Shown here piece after piece: positions 18,041-27,322 of a stretch of 64,000 nucleotides of DNA (the first letter of the stretch is position 1; every line of letters starts with the position of its first letter). Origin of the DNA: CAVXTT01 sp963764685. GTDB lineage: Bacteria; Bacteroidota; Ignavibacteria; Ignavibacteriales; Ignavibacteriaceae. The stretch covers positions 62,001-126,000 of the forward strand of contig CAVXTT010000018.1 of assembly GCA_963764685.1 (NCBI GenBank), given 5' to 3'. Both the position numbers and the translations under genes were made by a program. Under the pieces are notes generated by a model, which was not told the origin of the DNA, searched no databases, and saw nothing but the letters and a program-made list of their open reading frames with translations.

Positions 18041-19362
18041 TGGAAAAGATAGTACTTCCCGAAATAGAAAATTTACACCAGCTTGATGTTTATATTAAGA
18101 ACGGGGGATACTCGGCAGTTACAAAAGCTTTCTCTCAATCCCCTGATGATATAATCGACCAGGTTAAAAAATCTGGTTTAAGAGGAAGAGGCGGCGCGGC
18201 ATTCTCGGCAGGACTCAAATGGAGCTTTATGCCTAAGAAAAGTGATAAGCCGAAATACCTCTGCATAAATGGTGATGAAAGTGAACCTGGTTCTTTTAAG
18301 GACAGACAGATATTTGAATTTAATCCCCATCAGCTTATTGAAGGAATTTTAATCACTGCCTATGCCATCCAGGCAAAGATCACTTATATCTATATAAGAG
18401 GCGAATATCATAAGTGGATAAAACTGATGCAGAAAGCCATTGATGATGCTTATGCTGCAGGTTATATCGGCAGCGGGATGAAAGTAAAATTCGGTAATGA
18501 TTTCATCTGTGATATTTATATCCATAAGGGTGCGGGCGCTTATATCTGTGGTGAGGAATCATCGTTAATGAATTCACTTGAAGGGAAGAGGGGATACCCG
18601 AGAATTAAGCCTCCATTCCCTGCTCAGAATGGTTTGTGGGGCTGTCCTACAACAATCAATAATGTTGAAACAATTACAAATATCCCTCCCATAATTAATA
18701 AAGGATGGGAATGGTTCTCAAAGATTGGTGAGCCGAAACATCCGGGGACATTATTATACGGCATAAGCGGTCACGTTAACAAACCAGGCATTTACGAACT
18801 CCCTTCAGGAACTCTTCTTACAGATCTGATCTATAAATATGCAGACGGCATACCCGGAGATAAAAAAGTTTTATGTGTTATTCCCGGCGGGTCATCTATG
18901 CCGCCGATAAGAGGGGATCAGATCGAGGGAGTAAGAATGGATGCGGAGTCGCTTAAGACAGCCGGTTCTGCAATAGGCACAGCAGGCGTTATGGTAATGG
19001 ATGAGGATACTGATCTGGTTAAAGTGCTTGCCAGGATAGCAAAATTTTATTACCACGAGAGCTGCGGTCAGTGCACACCCTGTCGTGAAGGCACCGGCTG
19101 GATGTTGAAGATACTTAACAGACTTGTCGAGGGAAAAGGTTCAACACACGATCTGGATCTTTTAATTTCTGTAGCAAATAACATTGAGGGGAACACAATC
19201 TGCGCGCTGGGAGAGGCAGCAGCCTGGCCTGTAAAATATATGGTTACCAGGTTCAGAGACTACTTCGAACAGAGAGTAGTTAGAGAGGTTGTTCTGCCCG
19301 TTGCTAATAAAGTACACTCTCTAAGAGGTACTGCAATTCCTTTGGCAGATATTAAAAATTAA
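18040..19362 (+). CDS. nuoF: NADH-quinone oxidoreductase subunit F
   Basis: This 440-residue NADH- and FMN-binding subunit shows the glycine-rich LRGRGGAAFSAGLKWSF near residue 49 and GAGAYICGEESSLMNSLEG near 165. The [4Fe-4S] ligands lie in SCGQCTPCREGTGWM near 345 and TICALGEAA near 387. It is the last gene of the cluster. nuoG and the membrane subunits H-N do not follow; a heptamer repeat and a hairpin begin directly at the stop codon. Confidence 0.96.
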   Translation: MEKIVLPEIENLHQLDVYIKNGGYSAVTKAFSQSPDDIIDQVKKSGLRGRGGAAFSAGLKWSFMPKKSDKPKYLCINGDESEPGSFKDRQIFEFNPHQLIEGILITAYAIQAKITYIYIRGEYHKWIKLMQKAIDDAYAAGYIGSGMKVKFGNDFICDIYIHKGAGAYICGEESSLMNSLEGKRGYPRIKPPFPAQNGLWGCPTTINNVETITNIPPIINKGWEWFSKIGEPKHPGTLLYGISGHVNKPGIYELPSGTLLTDLIYKYADGIPGDKKVLCVIPGGSSMPPIRGDQIEGVRMDAESLKTAGSAIGTAGVMVMDEDTDLVKVLARIAKFYYHESCGQCTPCREGTGWMLKILNRLVEGKGSTHDLDLLISVANNIEGNTICALGEAAAWPVKYMVTRFRDYFEQRVVREVVLPVANKVHSLRGTAIPLADIKN

Positions 19363-19391
19363 AGTTCTTAGTTGTCTGGTTCTTAGTTCTT
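19363..19391 (+). repeat. Heptamer repeat directly after the nuoF stop
   Basis: AGTTCTT, AGTTGTC, then GGTTCTT and AGTTCTT begin at the base after the TAA of nuoF. The array belongs to the same 7-nt family seen after the ferritin, rocD and BNR-protein genes. Confidence 0.7.
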
Positions 19392-19436
19392 ATTCACCCA
19401 AATAGACTCCTGGATTACCGCGCTACATTTAAATAA

Positions 19437-19463
19437 AGAAGGACGGCTCGCGCTGTCCTTTCT
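19437..19463. terminator. Shared bidirectional terminator between nuoF and ferritin
   Basis: GGACGGC (19441-19447) pairs with GCTGTCC (19452-19458), with flanking AAGAA/TTTCT pairs. A-rich and T-rich flanks suit both strands. Heptamer arrays in opposite orientation enclose it. Confidence 0.75.
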
Positions 19464-19465
19464 AA

Positions 19466-19500
19466 AACTAGGAACCAAGAACCAGGAACTAAGAACAATT
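19466..19500 (-). repeat. Heptamer repeat directly after the ferritin stop
   Basis: AACTAGG, AACCAAG, AACCAGG, AACTAAG and AACAATT run in 7-nt register; the last unit overlaps the ferritin TAA stop (19499-19501, minus strand). Read in the gene's sense it is a GTTCTTA/GTTCCTG array that begins at the stop. Confidence 0.75.
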
Positions 19501-19999
19501 ATTTAGCCATAGCTGCGCGCTGTCCCATTTCCCTGTCAAGGAAGAAGAGACCCTGCTTGCTGTCCCCAACAAGCTTCATCCTGTCGAGTATCTTCATTGC
19601 AGTAGATTCCTCTTCTACCTGCTCATTAATGAACCACTGCAGGAAGCTTGTAGTTGCGTGATCTTTTTCTGTAACGCCGAGATCGACAAGGTCATAGATC
19701 GATTTGGTTACGTCCTTCTCATGATCATATGTCTCCTGGAATATTTCGCCTGCAGATTTCCAGGTAGTCTTTGGGGCATCGATTTTCTGAAGCTCTACAA
19801 TGCCGTCCCTGTCGTGAATGAATTCAAAAATCTTCATTGCGTGTTCATACTCTTCTTTTGACTGCAGTTTCATCCAGCTTGCCATACCTGTAAGGCTGTG
19901 CGACTCGAAGTAAGCTGCCATACTGAGGTATAAATATGAAGAATAGAACTCAGCATTTAAATGTTTATTTAAAGCCTTAAGTACTTTTTCCTTTAACAT
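19499..19999 (-). CDS. ftnA: Ferritin
   Basis: This 166-residue ferritin stores iron in a 24-subunit shell. The N-terminal helix NAEFYSSYLYLSMAAYFESHS gives the first ferroxidase Glu, EEYEHAMKIFEFIHDRDG gives the Glu and His of the second helix, and the C-terminal helix WFINEQVEEESTAMKILDRM gives the remaining ligands. Length and spacing match bacterial FtnA. It has a GGAAAG ribosome site just before the ATG. It is convergent with nuoF. Confidence 0.95.
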   Translation of the reverse strand: MLKEKVLKALNKHLNAEFYSSYLYLSMAAYFESHSLTGMASWMKLQSKEEYEHAMKIFEFIHDRDGIVELQKIDAPKTTWKSAGEIFQETYDHEKDVTKSIYDLVDLGVTEKDHATTSFLQWFINEQVEEESTAMKILDRMKLVGDSKQGLFFLDREMGQRAAMAK

Positions 20000-20118
20000 A
20001 TTCTTTCCTTTAAAATTGGGGGGATAATGAACTATAAATCTATGAAAATAAGGGATTTACTGCAAATGTAAATAAGGTGCTGACGTGCGGAGGTGCTGTC
20101 GTGAGTCGAAATAAAGAA

Positions 20119-20136
20119 GGCGGCTAGATGACCGCC
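20119..20136 (-). terminator. Probable terminator downstream of rocD
   Basis: GGCGG (20119-20123) and CCGCC (20132-20136) form a short GC hairpin. On the minus strand it is followed by TTCTTTATTT. It lies in the 297-bp spacer between rocD and ferritin, which otherwise holds repeat arrays. Confidence 0.5.
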
Positions 20137-20212
20137 AGTTAAATTTTTATTAAGAGTGTATTAACACCATTATTTATATACCTTGAAGGGATCTGGTTAA
20201 ATCCGATTCAGA

Positions 20213-20300
20213 AACCAGGAACTAAGAATCAGGAACCAATTTATTCAGACATTCATCCATTCATCCATCCATCCACTCATCCCTTCATCCCTTCCTTCAT
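20213..20300 (-). repeat. Heptamer and ATTCATCC octamer arrays at the rocD 3' end
   Basis: From 20213 heptamers AACCAGG, AACTAAG, AATCAGG and AACCAAT are followed by octamers ATTCATCC, ATTCATCC, ATCCATCC, ACTCATCC and CTTCATCC (20251-20290), which reach the rocD stop codon at 20297. The same pair of arrays follows the MFS gene near 42352. Confidence 0.75.
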
Positions 20301-21499
20301 TCCATCACCAGAACTTCTTTAACTCTCTCCATCGCCCAGTCGATCTCTTCTTTTTTGATTACGAGAGGGGGAGCGAAACGGATTACGTTATCGTGTGTTT
20401 CTTTACATAGTACACCCTTTTTCATTAATGCCTCACAGAATCTTCTGGCCCCCTTGGCTTCAGGATAAAGTTCTACACCGATGAATAATCCCTTGCCGCG
20501 TACTTCCTTAACGTGTTTTGATTTCACTTCTTTCAGACAGGATACAAAATATTCTCCCATTTTAGCTGAGTTCTCAATAAGCTTCTCTTCAACGAGAACT
20601 TTTAAGCTTTCCCTTGCAACAGCCGCTGCAAGAGGATTGCCGCCAAAGGTTGAGCCGTGATCACCGGGATTAAAAACACCAAGAACTTCTTTATCGGATA
20701 AAACTGCTGATACAGGGTAACACCCGCCGGATAATGCTTTACCGATAATTACTACATCGGGACGTACATTGTCGTGCTGGAATGCAAATAACTTACCGCT
20801 GCGTCCTAAACCTGATTGGATCTCATCAGCTATGAACAGAACATTGTTCTTTTTACAAATCTCCTGGACTTTTTTAAGATACCCTGCCGGAGGTACAATT
20901 ACTCCACCTTCTCCCTGGATGGGTTCAACAATAAAGGCTGCCGTATTTTTAGTAATTGCTTTTTCCAATGCTGCAGAATCACCATAAGGTATTATTTTGA
21001 AACCGGGGGTAAAGGGACCATAACCGTCACGGTATTGAGCTTCGGTAGAAAAGCTTATTATTGAGACAGTTCTGCCTGCAAAGTTATTTGCACAGGCTAT
21101 TATTTCTGCTTTATCATTTTCAATTCCTTTAACCTTATATCCCCATTTACGGGCAGCCTTTAATGCTGTTTCAACTGCTTCGGCTCCTGAATTCATAGGA
21201 AGCACCATAGCATAGCCGGTCATTTCAGATAGTTCCTTGTAAAGGAACGGGAGCTGATCATTTCTGAATGCTCTTGAGGTAAGAGTGACTCTTTCGGCCT
21301 GTTCCTTTAGTTTATTAATGATACGCGGATGACAATGTCCCTGGTTTACAGCAGAGTAAGCAGCAAGGCAGTCGAGATATTTATTTCCGTCAACATCATA
21401 CATCCATACACCTTCGGCTTTCTGAACAACCACATTCAGGGGATGATAATTATGTGCACCGTATTTTTCTTCGATTTCAATATAATCCTTAGTAACCAT
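20297..21499 (-). CDS. rocD: Ornithine--oxo-acid aminotransferase
   Basis: This 400-residue PLP enzyme converts ornithine and 2-oxoglutarate to glutamate semialdehyde and glutamate. The N-terminus (EIEEKYGAHNYHPLNVVV) is typical of ornithine aminotransferases. Other motifs are MNSGAEAVETALKAARKWGY near residue 103, FIADEIQSGLGRSGKLFA near 224, the PLP lysine in IIGKALSGGCYPVSAV near 250, and GSTFGGNPLA near 280. It is a single gene unit. Its stop codon merges into an octamer repeat. Confidence 0.94.
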   Translation of the reverse strand: MVTKDYIEIEEKYGAHNYHPLNVVVQKAEGVWMYDVDGNKYLDCLAAYSAVNQGHCHPRIINKLKEQAERVTLTSRAFRNDQLPFLYKELSEMTGYAMVLPMNSGAEAVETALKAARKWGYKVKGIENDKAEIIACANNFAGRTVSIISFSTEAQYRDGYGPFTPGFKIIPYGDSAALEKAITKNTAAFIVEPIQGEGGVIVPPAGYLKKVQEICKKNNVLFIADEIQSGLGRSGKLFAFQHDNVRPDVVIIGKALSGGCYPVSAVLSDKEVLGVFNPGDHGSTFGGNPLAAAVARESLKVLVEEKLIENSAKMGEYFVSCLKEVKSKHVKEVRGKGLFIGVELYPEAKGARRFCEALMKKGVLCKETHDNVIRFAPPLVIKKEEIDWAMERVKEVLVME

Positions 21500-21615
21500 A
21501 AAATTCCTTATAAATTGAGATTGTTTTTATACACAAATTTACCTTAATACTGCTGTTGGGACAAGTCGCAGAAGAAATTGGATTAAAGATAAACTATGAG
21601 TTTAATTTATACTTT

Positions 21616-21784
21616 GGACCTCTCCCTAACCCTCCCCTTGCCAGGGAGAGGGAACAGAACAAGTACTTATGTCCAGTAAATTTTATCAGCCTCACGATTC
21701 AAAAAATATATCATTCTCTACCCAAGACTAAAATTTTGCTTCTCCCCTCTCCCCTGGCAAGGGGAGGGGACGGGGGAGAGGTCC
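21616..21784. repeat. 169-bp element with 40-bp terminal inverted repeats
   Basis: The left end starts GGACCTCTCCC and contains CCCCTTGCCAGGG (21616-21652). The right end (21745-21784) is its near-exact reverse complement, with a few extra C/G pairs. Each arm is itself partly palindromic around TTGCCAGG. There is no coding capacity inside. Similar GC-rich palindromes are widespread in bacterial spacers; a MITE-like origin is inferred. It fills most of the 360-bp rocD-yjbQ spacer. Confidence 0.75.
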
Positions 21785-21860
21785 CTTGCACGCCACCTCT
21801 CCTTCCGCATTGTACTTCTTCCATTTTGAAAGTATATTTTTTGTTAAAATATTTAAACGA

Positions 21861-22292
21861 ATGGATATCAAGACTGTTTCATTCACTGTTTCCTCGAAGG
21901 GAAATACAGATATCATAGATGTTACATCTGAGATCAGGAAAAGATTAATAGAGACCCATCTTCAGGAAGGAAATGTATTGGTCTTTGTTAACGGTTCTAC
22001 TGCAGGAGTTACTACCATCGAATTTGAGCCGGGACTGCTTAAAGATTACCCTGCGTTTTTCCGGAAGGTTGTTCCTGAAACAGCAAATTATGAGCACGAC
22101 AATACCTGGCACGATGGCAACGGACATTCGCATATAAGGGCAGCACTCCAGGGGGCATCATTAACTGTGCCTTTTATGGATAACAATCTAATGCTCGGTA
22201 CCTGGCAGCAGATCGTGGTAGTTGATTTTGACAATCGTCCAAGAAAAAGGAATATTATACTGCAATTCACCGGGATAAAGAATGAAAAATAA
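21861..22292 (+). CDS. YjbQ/UPF0047 family protein
   Basis: The ATG at 21861 gives 143 residues, the normal size for the YjbQ family. Conserved segments are VTSEIRKRLIETHLQEGNVLVFVNGSTAGVTTIEFEPGL and the metal-site-like WHDGNGHSHIRAALQG. The frame is open upstream, but that part lies in the inverted-repeat element. Some members rescue thiamin phosphate synthase mutants, so databases call them secondary thiamin-phosphate synthase enzymes; the physiological role is unsettled. It overlaps the nuclease gene by 11 nt. Confidence 0.9.
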   Translation: MDIKTVSFTVSSKGNTDIIDVTSEIRKRLIETHLQEGNVLVFVNGSTAGVTTIEFEPGLLKDYPAFFRKVVPETANYEHDNTWHDGNGHSHIRAALQGASLTVPFMDNNLMLGTWQQIVVVDFDNRPRKRNIILQFTGIKNEK

Positions 22293-23116
22293 AATCCTGC
22301 TATCTGTTCTGCTTTTAATAACTCTCTCAGTAAACGGTTATTCCTGGGGGGATAAGGGACATCAGATTATTATGCAGAAAGCTTTACAGATTCTGCCTGT
22401 TGAACTTGGCTATCTGAATAACTGGAAGGACTACCTTAGCGCCCAGGTGCTTGATGCCGATAACCGTAAAGCAGCAGATAAAAGCGAAGGACCAAAGCAT
22501 TACATCGATATGGATTTTTATCCTGAATTCCTTAAAGGGGAGATGGTCTTAAATAAGGATTCCCTGTTGCAAAAATATGGGCAGGATACTGTTACCAGGA
22601 TAGGACTGCTACCCTGGGCTACTCTTGACACCTACAATAACCTGATCACAGCTTTCAGAGAAAAGGACAGGGATAAGGTATTAATCTTTATAGCTGATCT
22701 TGCACATTATGTGGGCGACGGCCATCAGCCAATGCATACTGTGCTGAATTATGACGGACAGCTTACGGGACAAAAAGGAGTGCATTTCAAATATGAAGTT
22801 ACAATGCTCGATAAATACCTGGATTCAATCGATAGTTCTACTGACTCCGGTATTCCCGGGATTAGTTAATAACCCGGAGGAATATATATTCAGCTATATC
22901 TCCGATTCGAATTTCAAAAATGATATTCTCCTTGCATCAGATAAAATTGCATCGGCGAACTCTGTCCCTCAGAGTGAAGATTATTACAGGATACTCTGGT
23001 TCAGGACAAAGAATCTAACTGCTGAACAGCTTGATCTTGCAGCCGCATCTCTTGCTGCTCTTATCTATACTGCCTGGAATAATGCCGGCAGACCTTTAAT
23101 GAATGAATTAAACTAA
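22282..23116 (+). CDS. S1/P1-type nuclease, one frameshift
   Basis: A signal peptide (MKNKILLSVLLLITLSVNGYS) is followed by WGDKGHQII, where the mature N-terminal Trp and first His are zinc ligands in the S1/P1 nuclease family. Further ligands are in HYIDMDF near residue 73 and in DLAHYVGDGHQPMHT and KGVHFKYEVTMLD. The frame stops at 22869 but the sequence continues one frame over (PGLVNNPEEYIFSYIS) to 23116, which implies one extra base near 22840-22860. Merged length is about 277 residues. The likely role is periplasmic or secreted degradation of single-stranded nucleic acid. Confidence 0.82.
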
Positions 23117-23125
23117 AATGGAAAT

Positions 23126-25981
23126 ATGAAAAGAATACTTACTGTTTTACTGATTGTTTTTTATGGCTATGCCTTTGCACAGGTGGTTACTGTCCCTGAA
23201 TATGCTACAGAGAACGATTCGATCAAAATAATTTTCGATGCAACACAAGGGGGACAGGGAATGATGGGCTATACCGGGGTTCTTTATACACACACCGGTG
23301 TAATAACAAGTACAAGCGGAGGCGGCTGGTCGCACGTAATAGGAACGTGGGGAAACAATACAACACAGCCGTCACTTACAAGACTTGGTCCCAACCTCTA
23401 TGAATTGGTAATCGGGAATCCAAGGGTATTTTATAGTGTTACTAATCCAAATGAGCATATTCTTAAGCTTGCATTTGTATTCAGAAGCGCAAGTGCTTCA
23501 CAGCAGACGGAAGATATCTTTGTCAACTTGTATGAAGCCGGATTAAATATTGTTGTCCAGAATCCGCAAGTCTCAGTTCCTTATGGTGATCCCCTCCGCT
23601 CTCCTGCATTTGCTAATCCGGATGATACAGTTAATATCCAGGTTAGTGCAGTACAGATTGGAACATTAGTTCAATCATTAAAACTTATACATTGATAATA
23701 ATCTTGCCGCCCAAAGTACAACAACACAGCTTTCATATAATTTTATCGGTGCAAATTATACAACAGGCGGGCATAGTACAGTTGTTATCGGAACAGATAC
23801 TTCCGGTTCACAGGACACAGTTTCATTCCTGATGTTTGTTAATCCTGTTGTGCAGAATGCACCTCTTACCTGCAGGTACTAGTTCCCGGCATAAATTATA
23901 TTAACGGGAGTACTGTTACGCTTGCCTTATTCGCTCCATATAAGGAATTCGCTTATGTGATCGGCAGCTTTAACGACTGGAAGGTGAACACAAATTACTT
24001 TATGAAAAGATCACAGGTAAGTCGCCGACTAGTGTGGTCTGGTGGATTACCCTAAATGGTCTTACACCTGGACAGGAATCAATATTCCAGTACCTGGTCG
24101 ATGGAAATATCCGTATTGCAGATCCTTACTCCGTAAAGATCAGCGATGGTGATGATCAATATATTAACAGCAGCACTTACCCTAATCTCATTCAATATCC
24201 TTATGGTAAAACAGGATACCCGGCAACTGTAATACAGACAAATCAGGCACCTTATCAGTGGCAGGTACCTAATTTTCAGAGACCCGCAAAGACCGACCTG
24301 GTTATTTATGAGCTTCTGATAAGAGATTTCCTTTCAACGCATAAGTACTCAACACTTGATGATACTTTAAATTACCTGAAGAGTCTCGGCGTAAATGCAA
24401 TCGAGCTGATGCCGGTAACAGAGTTTGAAGGAAATGAAAGCTGGGGATATAACCTGAGCTTTCATTTTGCTGCAGATAAATATTATGGTCCGGCAGTAGA
24501 TCTGAAATCATTTATAGATAAAGCTCACGAGATGGGATTTGCAGTAATAATCGATATGGTGCTTGAACCACGCATTTAATCAGAACCCGCTGGCAAGACT
24601 TTATTGGAATACGGCACTCGGAAGACCTGCCGCCAATAATCCCTGGTTTAATGAAGTATCTCCTAATCCTGTATATTTCTGGGGGAACGACTTTAATCAT
24701 ACAAGCATTCATACAAAAAATTATGTAGACAGGGTAACTAAATTCTGGCTTACCGAATACAATGCAGATGGTTTCCGGTTTGATTTTACAAAGGGTTTTA
24801 CCAATACTCCCGGGGACGGCGGGGCATATGATCCTGCAAGGATAGCCATATTAAAAAGAATGGCAGATAAGGTATGGGAGGTTAAAAATGATGCATATGT
24901 AATCCTTGAACATTTTACCGATAATACCGAGGAGAAGGAATTATCTGATTACGGAGCAATGCTTTGGGGCAATATGAACTCAAAATACAGCGAAGCATCA
25001 ATGGGTTACCACGATCAGGGTAAATCTGATCTGAGCTGGGGATCATATAAGACAAGAGGATGGAATTATCCCCACCTTGTTACTTATATGGAGAGCCACG
25101 ATGAGGAAAGAATAATGTATAAGAATCTCCGGTACGGCAATTCATCCGGATCATATAATGTCAGGGATATCAGGGTTGCTTTAAACAGGATAAAAATGTT
25201 ATCGGCATTTTTCTTTACAATACCGGGACCCAAAATGATCTGGCAGTTCGAAGAGCTCGGGTATGATATATCAATCGATGACCCCTGCCGTACCTGCAAC
25301 AAGCCAATTCTCTGGAATTATTTTAATGACATGAGAAGGCGTAATGTATACAAGGTATTTGCTGCACTTACTGATCTGAAGAAAAATTATGATGCATTTA
25401 AAACAACAGATTACGAAATATCAGTTGTAAATTCAGCGAAAAGGATAAACCTTTATCATCCAACAATGGATGTAACTATTATAGGAAACTTCGGTGTTAC
25501 TTCCGGAACTCAGAATCCTAACTTCAGCAGAACAGGGAGGTGGTATGATTTCTTCAGCGGCGACAGTATTGAGGTTACAAACACTTCATCTCAGATATTC
25601 CTTGAGCCCGGAGAGTTTCATATATATTCTACACTGCGTCTGCCTCCGCCGGAGCCTGGAATACTGCTTGATGTAGAAGAGATACACAATGAATTACCTG
25701 TAACAGATTATTATCTTGAGCAGAACTATCCTAATCCGTTTAATCCGTCCACTGAAATTATTTTCCAGGTAAAGGAGCCCTCTGCTGTTTCTATAAAAGT
25801 ATACGATATACTCGGCCGTGAAGTAAAGACCCTTATGAATGAAGAAAAGAATACCGGCACATACAGGGTAACCTGGAACGGGGAGGATAACTCAGGCAGC
25901 AAGGTAACCTCCGGAGTTTATTTCTACAGGATGGATGCCGGGGCATATGCATCTGTTAGAAAGATGATGCTGGTTAAGTAA
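23126..25981 (+). CDS. Secreted GH13 alpha-amylase family protein with T9SS domain, four frameshifts
   Basis: A signal peptide (MKRILTVLLIVFYGYAFAQ) and an N-terminal beta domain precede a second module with FAPYKEFAYVIGSFNDWKV, like the carbohydrate-binding E-set of branching enzymes and neopullulanases. The catalytic barrel shows region I IDMVLNHAF once one base is removed near 24567, region II GFRFDFTKGF (nucleophile Asp), region III VILEHF (acid Glu) and region IV ESHDEER. A C-terminal T9SS domain (NYPNPFNPSTEIIF, ending KKMMLVK) directs export. Shifts are inferred near 23685, 23880, 24010 and 24567. Merged size is about 950 residues. Expected to cleave alpha-glucans outside the cell; a terminator follows at 26022. 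Confidence 0.85.
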
Positions 25982-26021
25982 TTATTATTTCTTTTTTTGG
26001 ATAAACAGATCTGGTTATAAT

Positions 26022-26057
26022 GGCGGCACCTCTCATAAAAAGGTGCCGCCTAGTTTT
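26022..26057 (+). terminator. Rho-independent terminator after the amylase gene
   Basis: GGCGGCACCT (26022-26031) and AGGTGCCGCC (26041-26050) form a perfect 10-bp stem with a 9-nt loop, followed by TAGTTTT. It lies between convergent genes. Confidence 0.85.
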
Positions 26058-26063
26058 ACCTGC

Positions 26064-26744
26064 CTATAGCCCAAACGTCCCTTGTTGATTAACAGAATAT
26101 TTCATCGGCGTACCAAGAATATCCCTGATAACCAGGCAAAGTATAAATGCAGCTGACTGATATTGATCAATCATTTCGCAATCAACAGGCAGCTTGAAGT
26201 TAAAGATATTACCTTCGATCAGTAATTCATCCTTAGCTGAGAGAGGAACGAAGAGATACTCTTTAGTATCATCTGTTTTATCGGTCAGCAGCATTACCCC
26301 GTGCGGAGAGATAGTCAACTGATCATTTTCTTCGAATCCTGCATCAGCAATTGAGACAGTAACTTGTAGGAGTTTATCCGCATAACTGAAGCTGAGCACT
26401 TGTGCCGGGAATAATTCACCCGAGGGCACGATCTTCAGACGGGTAATATCCCAATCATTATTATAAATAGGATAATTTATACTCATCTGTCGTTCAAATC
26501 CTACACCTCCGGGCAGGAGGGATTCATTCCATAAACCTTTGAGAAGATGGTTTTTTGCTGTACACGCTGCCATCTTTCTCAGCAGTATAAACCTTTTCTG
26601 ATTATTAATAAAAGGCACTGTTGGTTCCGGTTGATAAGGAATCGGGGCAGTATAAATAAATACTTTTCCCCTTCTTCTGCGAAAGACAAGCTTACCAACT
26701 TTACCTGACGGTGCACCAAGTACGGAACAATGAAGTTCTGACAT
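26064..26744 (-). CDS. DUF6266-like protein
   Basis: This 226-residue protein starts MSELHCSVLGAPSGKVGKLVFRRRRGKVFIYTAPIP. That pattern (a Gly-Lys-Val-Gly motif followed by VFR and a basic turn) recalls the DUF6266 family of Bacteroidetes. The rest is mainly beta, with no signal peptide or membrane helix. The function of such proteins is unknown. It is a single minus-strand gene, convergent with the amylase. Confidence 0.6.
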   Translation of the reverse strand: MSELHCSVLGAPSGKVGKLVFRRRRGKVFIYTAPIPYQPEPTVPFINNQKRFILLRKMAACTAKNHLLKGLWNESLLPGGVGFERQMSINYPIYNNDWDITRLKIVPSGELFPAQVLSFSYADKLLQVTVSIADAGFEENDQLTISPHGVMLLTDKTDDTKEYLFVPLSAKDELLIEGNIFNFKLPVDCEMIDQYQSAAFILCLVIRDILGTPMKYSVNQQGTFGL

Positions 26745-27234
26745 TGTATTTCCTTTTTAATTAGTTATTTAGAATTATTATTTAAATCCGGGAGCATTAC
26801 AGCCCACTATATATAATACTCCCGAAACCATATACGGCTGACCTCGGTAAGTAATTGCTTTCCCGGGAGTATAATGTAAAGGCTATGAGGAAGAAAATTG
26901 GAAGACTTTATTTCTAAGGCATTCAGTTCGTTTACAACTGCCCTGAAGATATAATAGAAAAGTCTTTTACCTGTAAAACTGACGAATGGGATTTGTAAAG
27001 ATTTTATAGGGCCTTTGTAGGGGTTAAAGGAAAAGTTTTGCTCGGCAGCTCAGACGATTTTACCACATAGTTCATATAGAAATTACATAGACTGCATAGT
27101 CCTATGTGAACTATGTCTTTTCTATGTGAACTATGTGATAAATTCTTTGCTATCCGGCAAATAAAAAAGACCTCTCATTTATCTTGCTTTGTTCAGGAAA
27201 TATTCTATAAGTTGAATATACAGATACGGGAAAC
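26745..27234. other. Gene-free spacer with inverted repeats
   Basis: This AT-rich spacer holds no convincing gene or RNA. An inverted pair ACTCCCG (near 26820) and CGGGAGT (near 26865) is visible, as is the CTATGTG palindrome at 27064-27137. The stretch 26880-27060 shows nothing I can name. Confidence 0.5.
27064..27137. repeat. 74-bp CTATGTG palindrome
   Basis: CACATAGTTCA-TATAGAA (from 27064) and TTCTATG-TGAACTATGTG (to 27137) form long arms. Inside is a second inverted pair, ACATAGAC and CCTATGT. The word CTATGTGAACTATGT is repeated. It resembles CTCTGTGAACTCTGTG-type intergenic repeats found in many bacteria; this comparison is from memory. Confidence 0.7.
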
Positions 27235-27320
27235 TTTAACGGGAGCGTTCAGTTACGGGTAATTTTAATTTCCTTCTCTCATTTCTTTTCTCTTATTCGG
27301 CTTATCAAGTCAGGAGGGCG
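27235..27320 (+). repeat. Duplicated leader, copy 1
   Basis: A leader from TTTAACGGGAG to CAGGAGGGCG precedes the lipoprotein at 27323 and includes its ribosome site (AGGAGG). A copy about three-quarters identical occurs at 29434-29515 before the FG-GAP gene. Confidence 0.7.
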
Positions 27321-27322
27321 CT

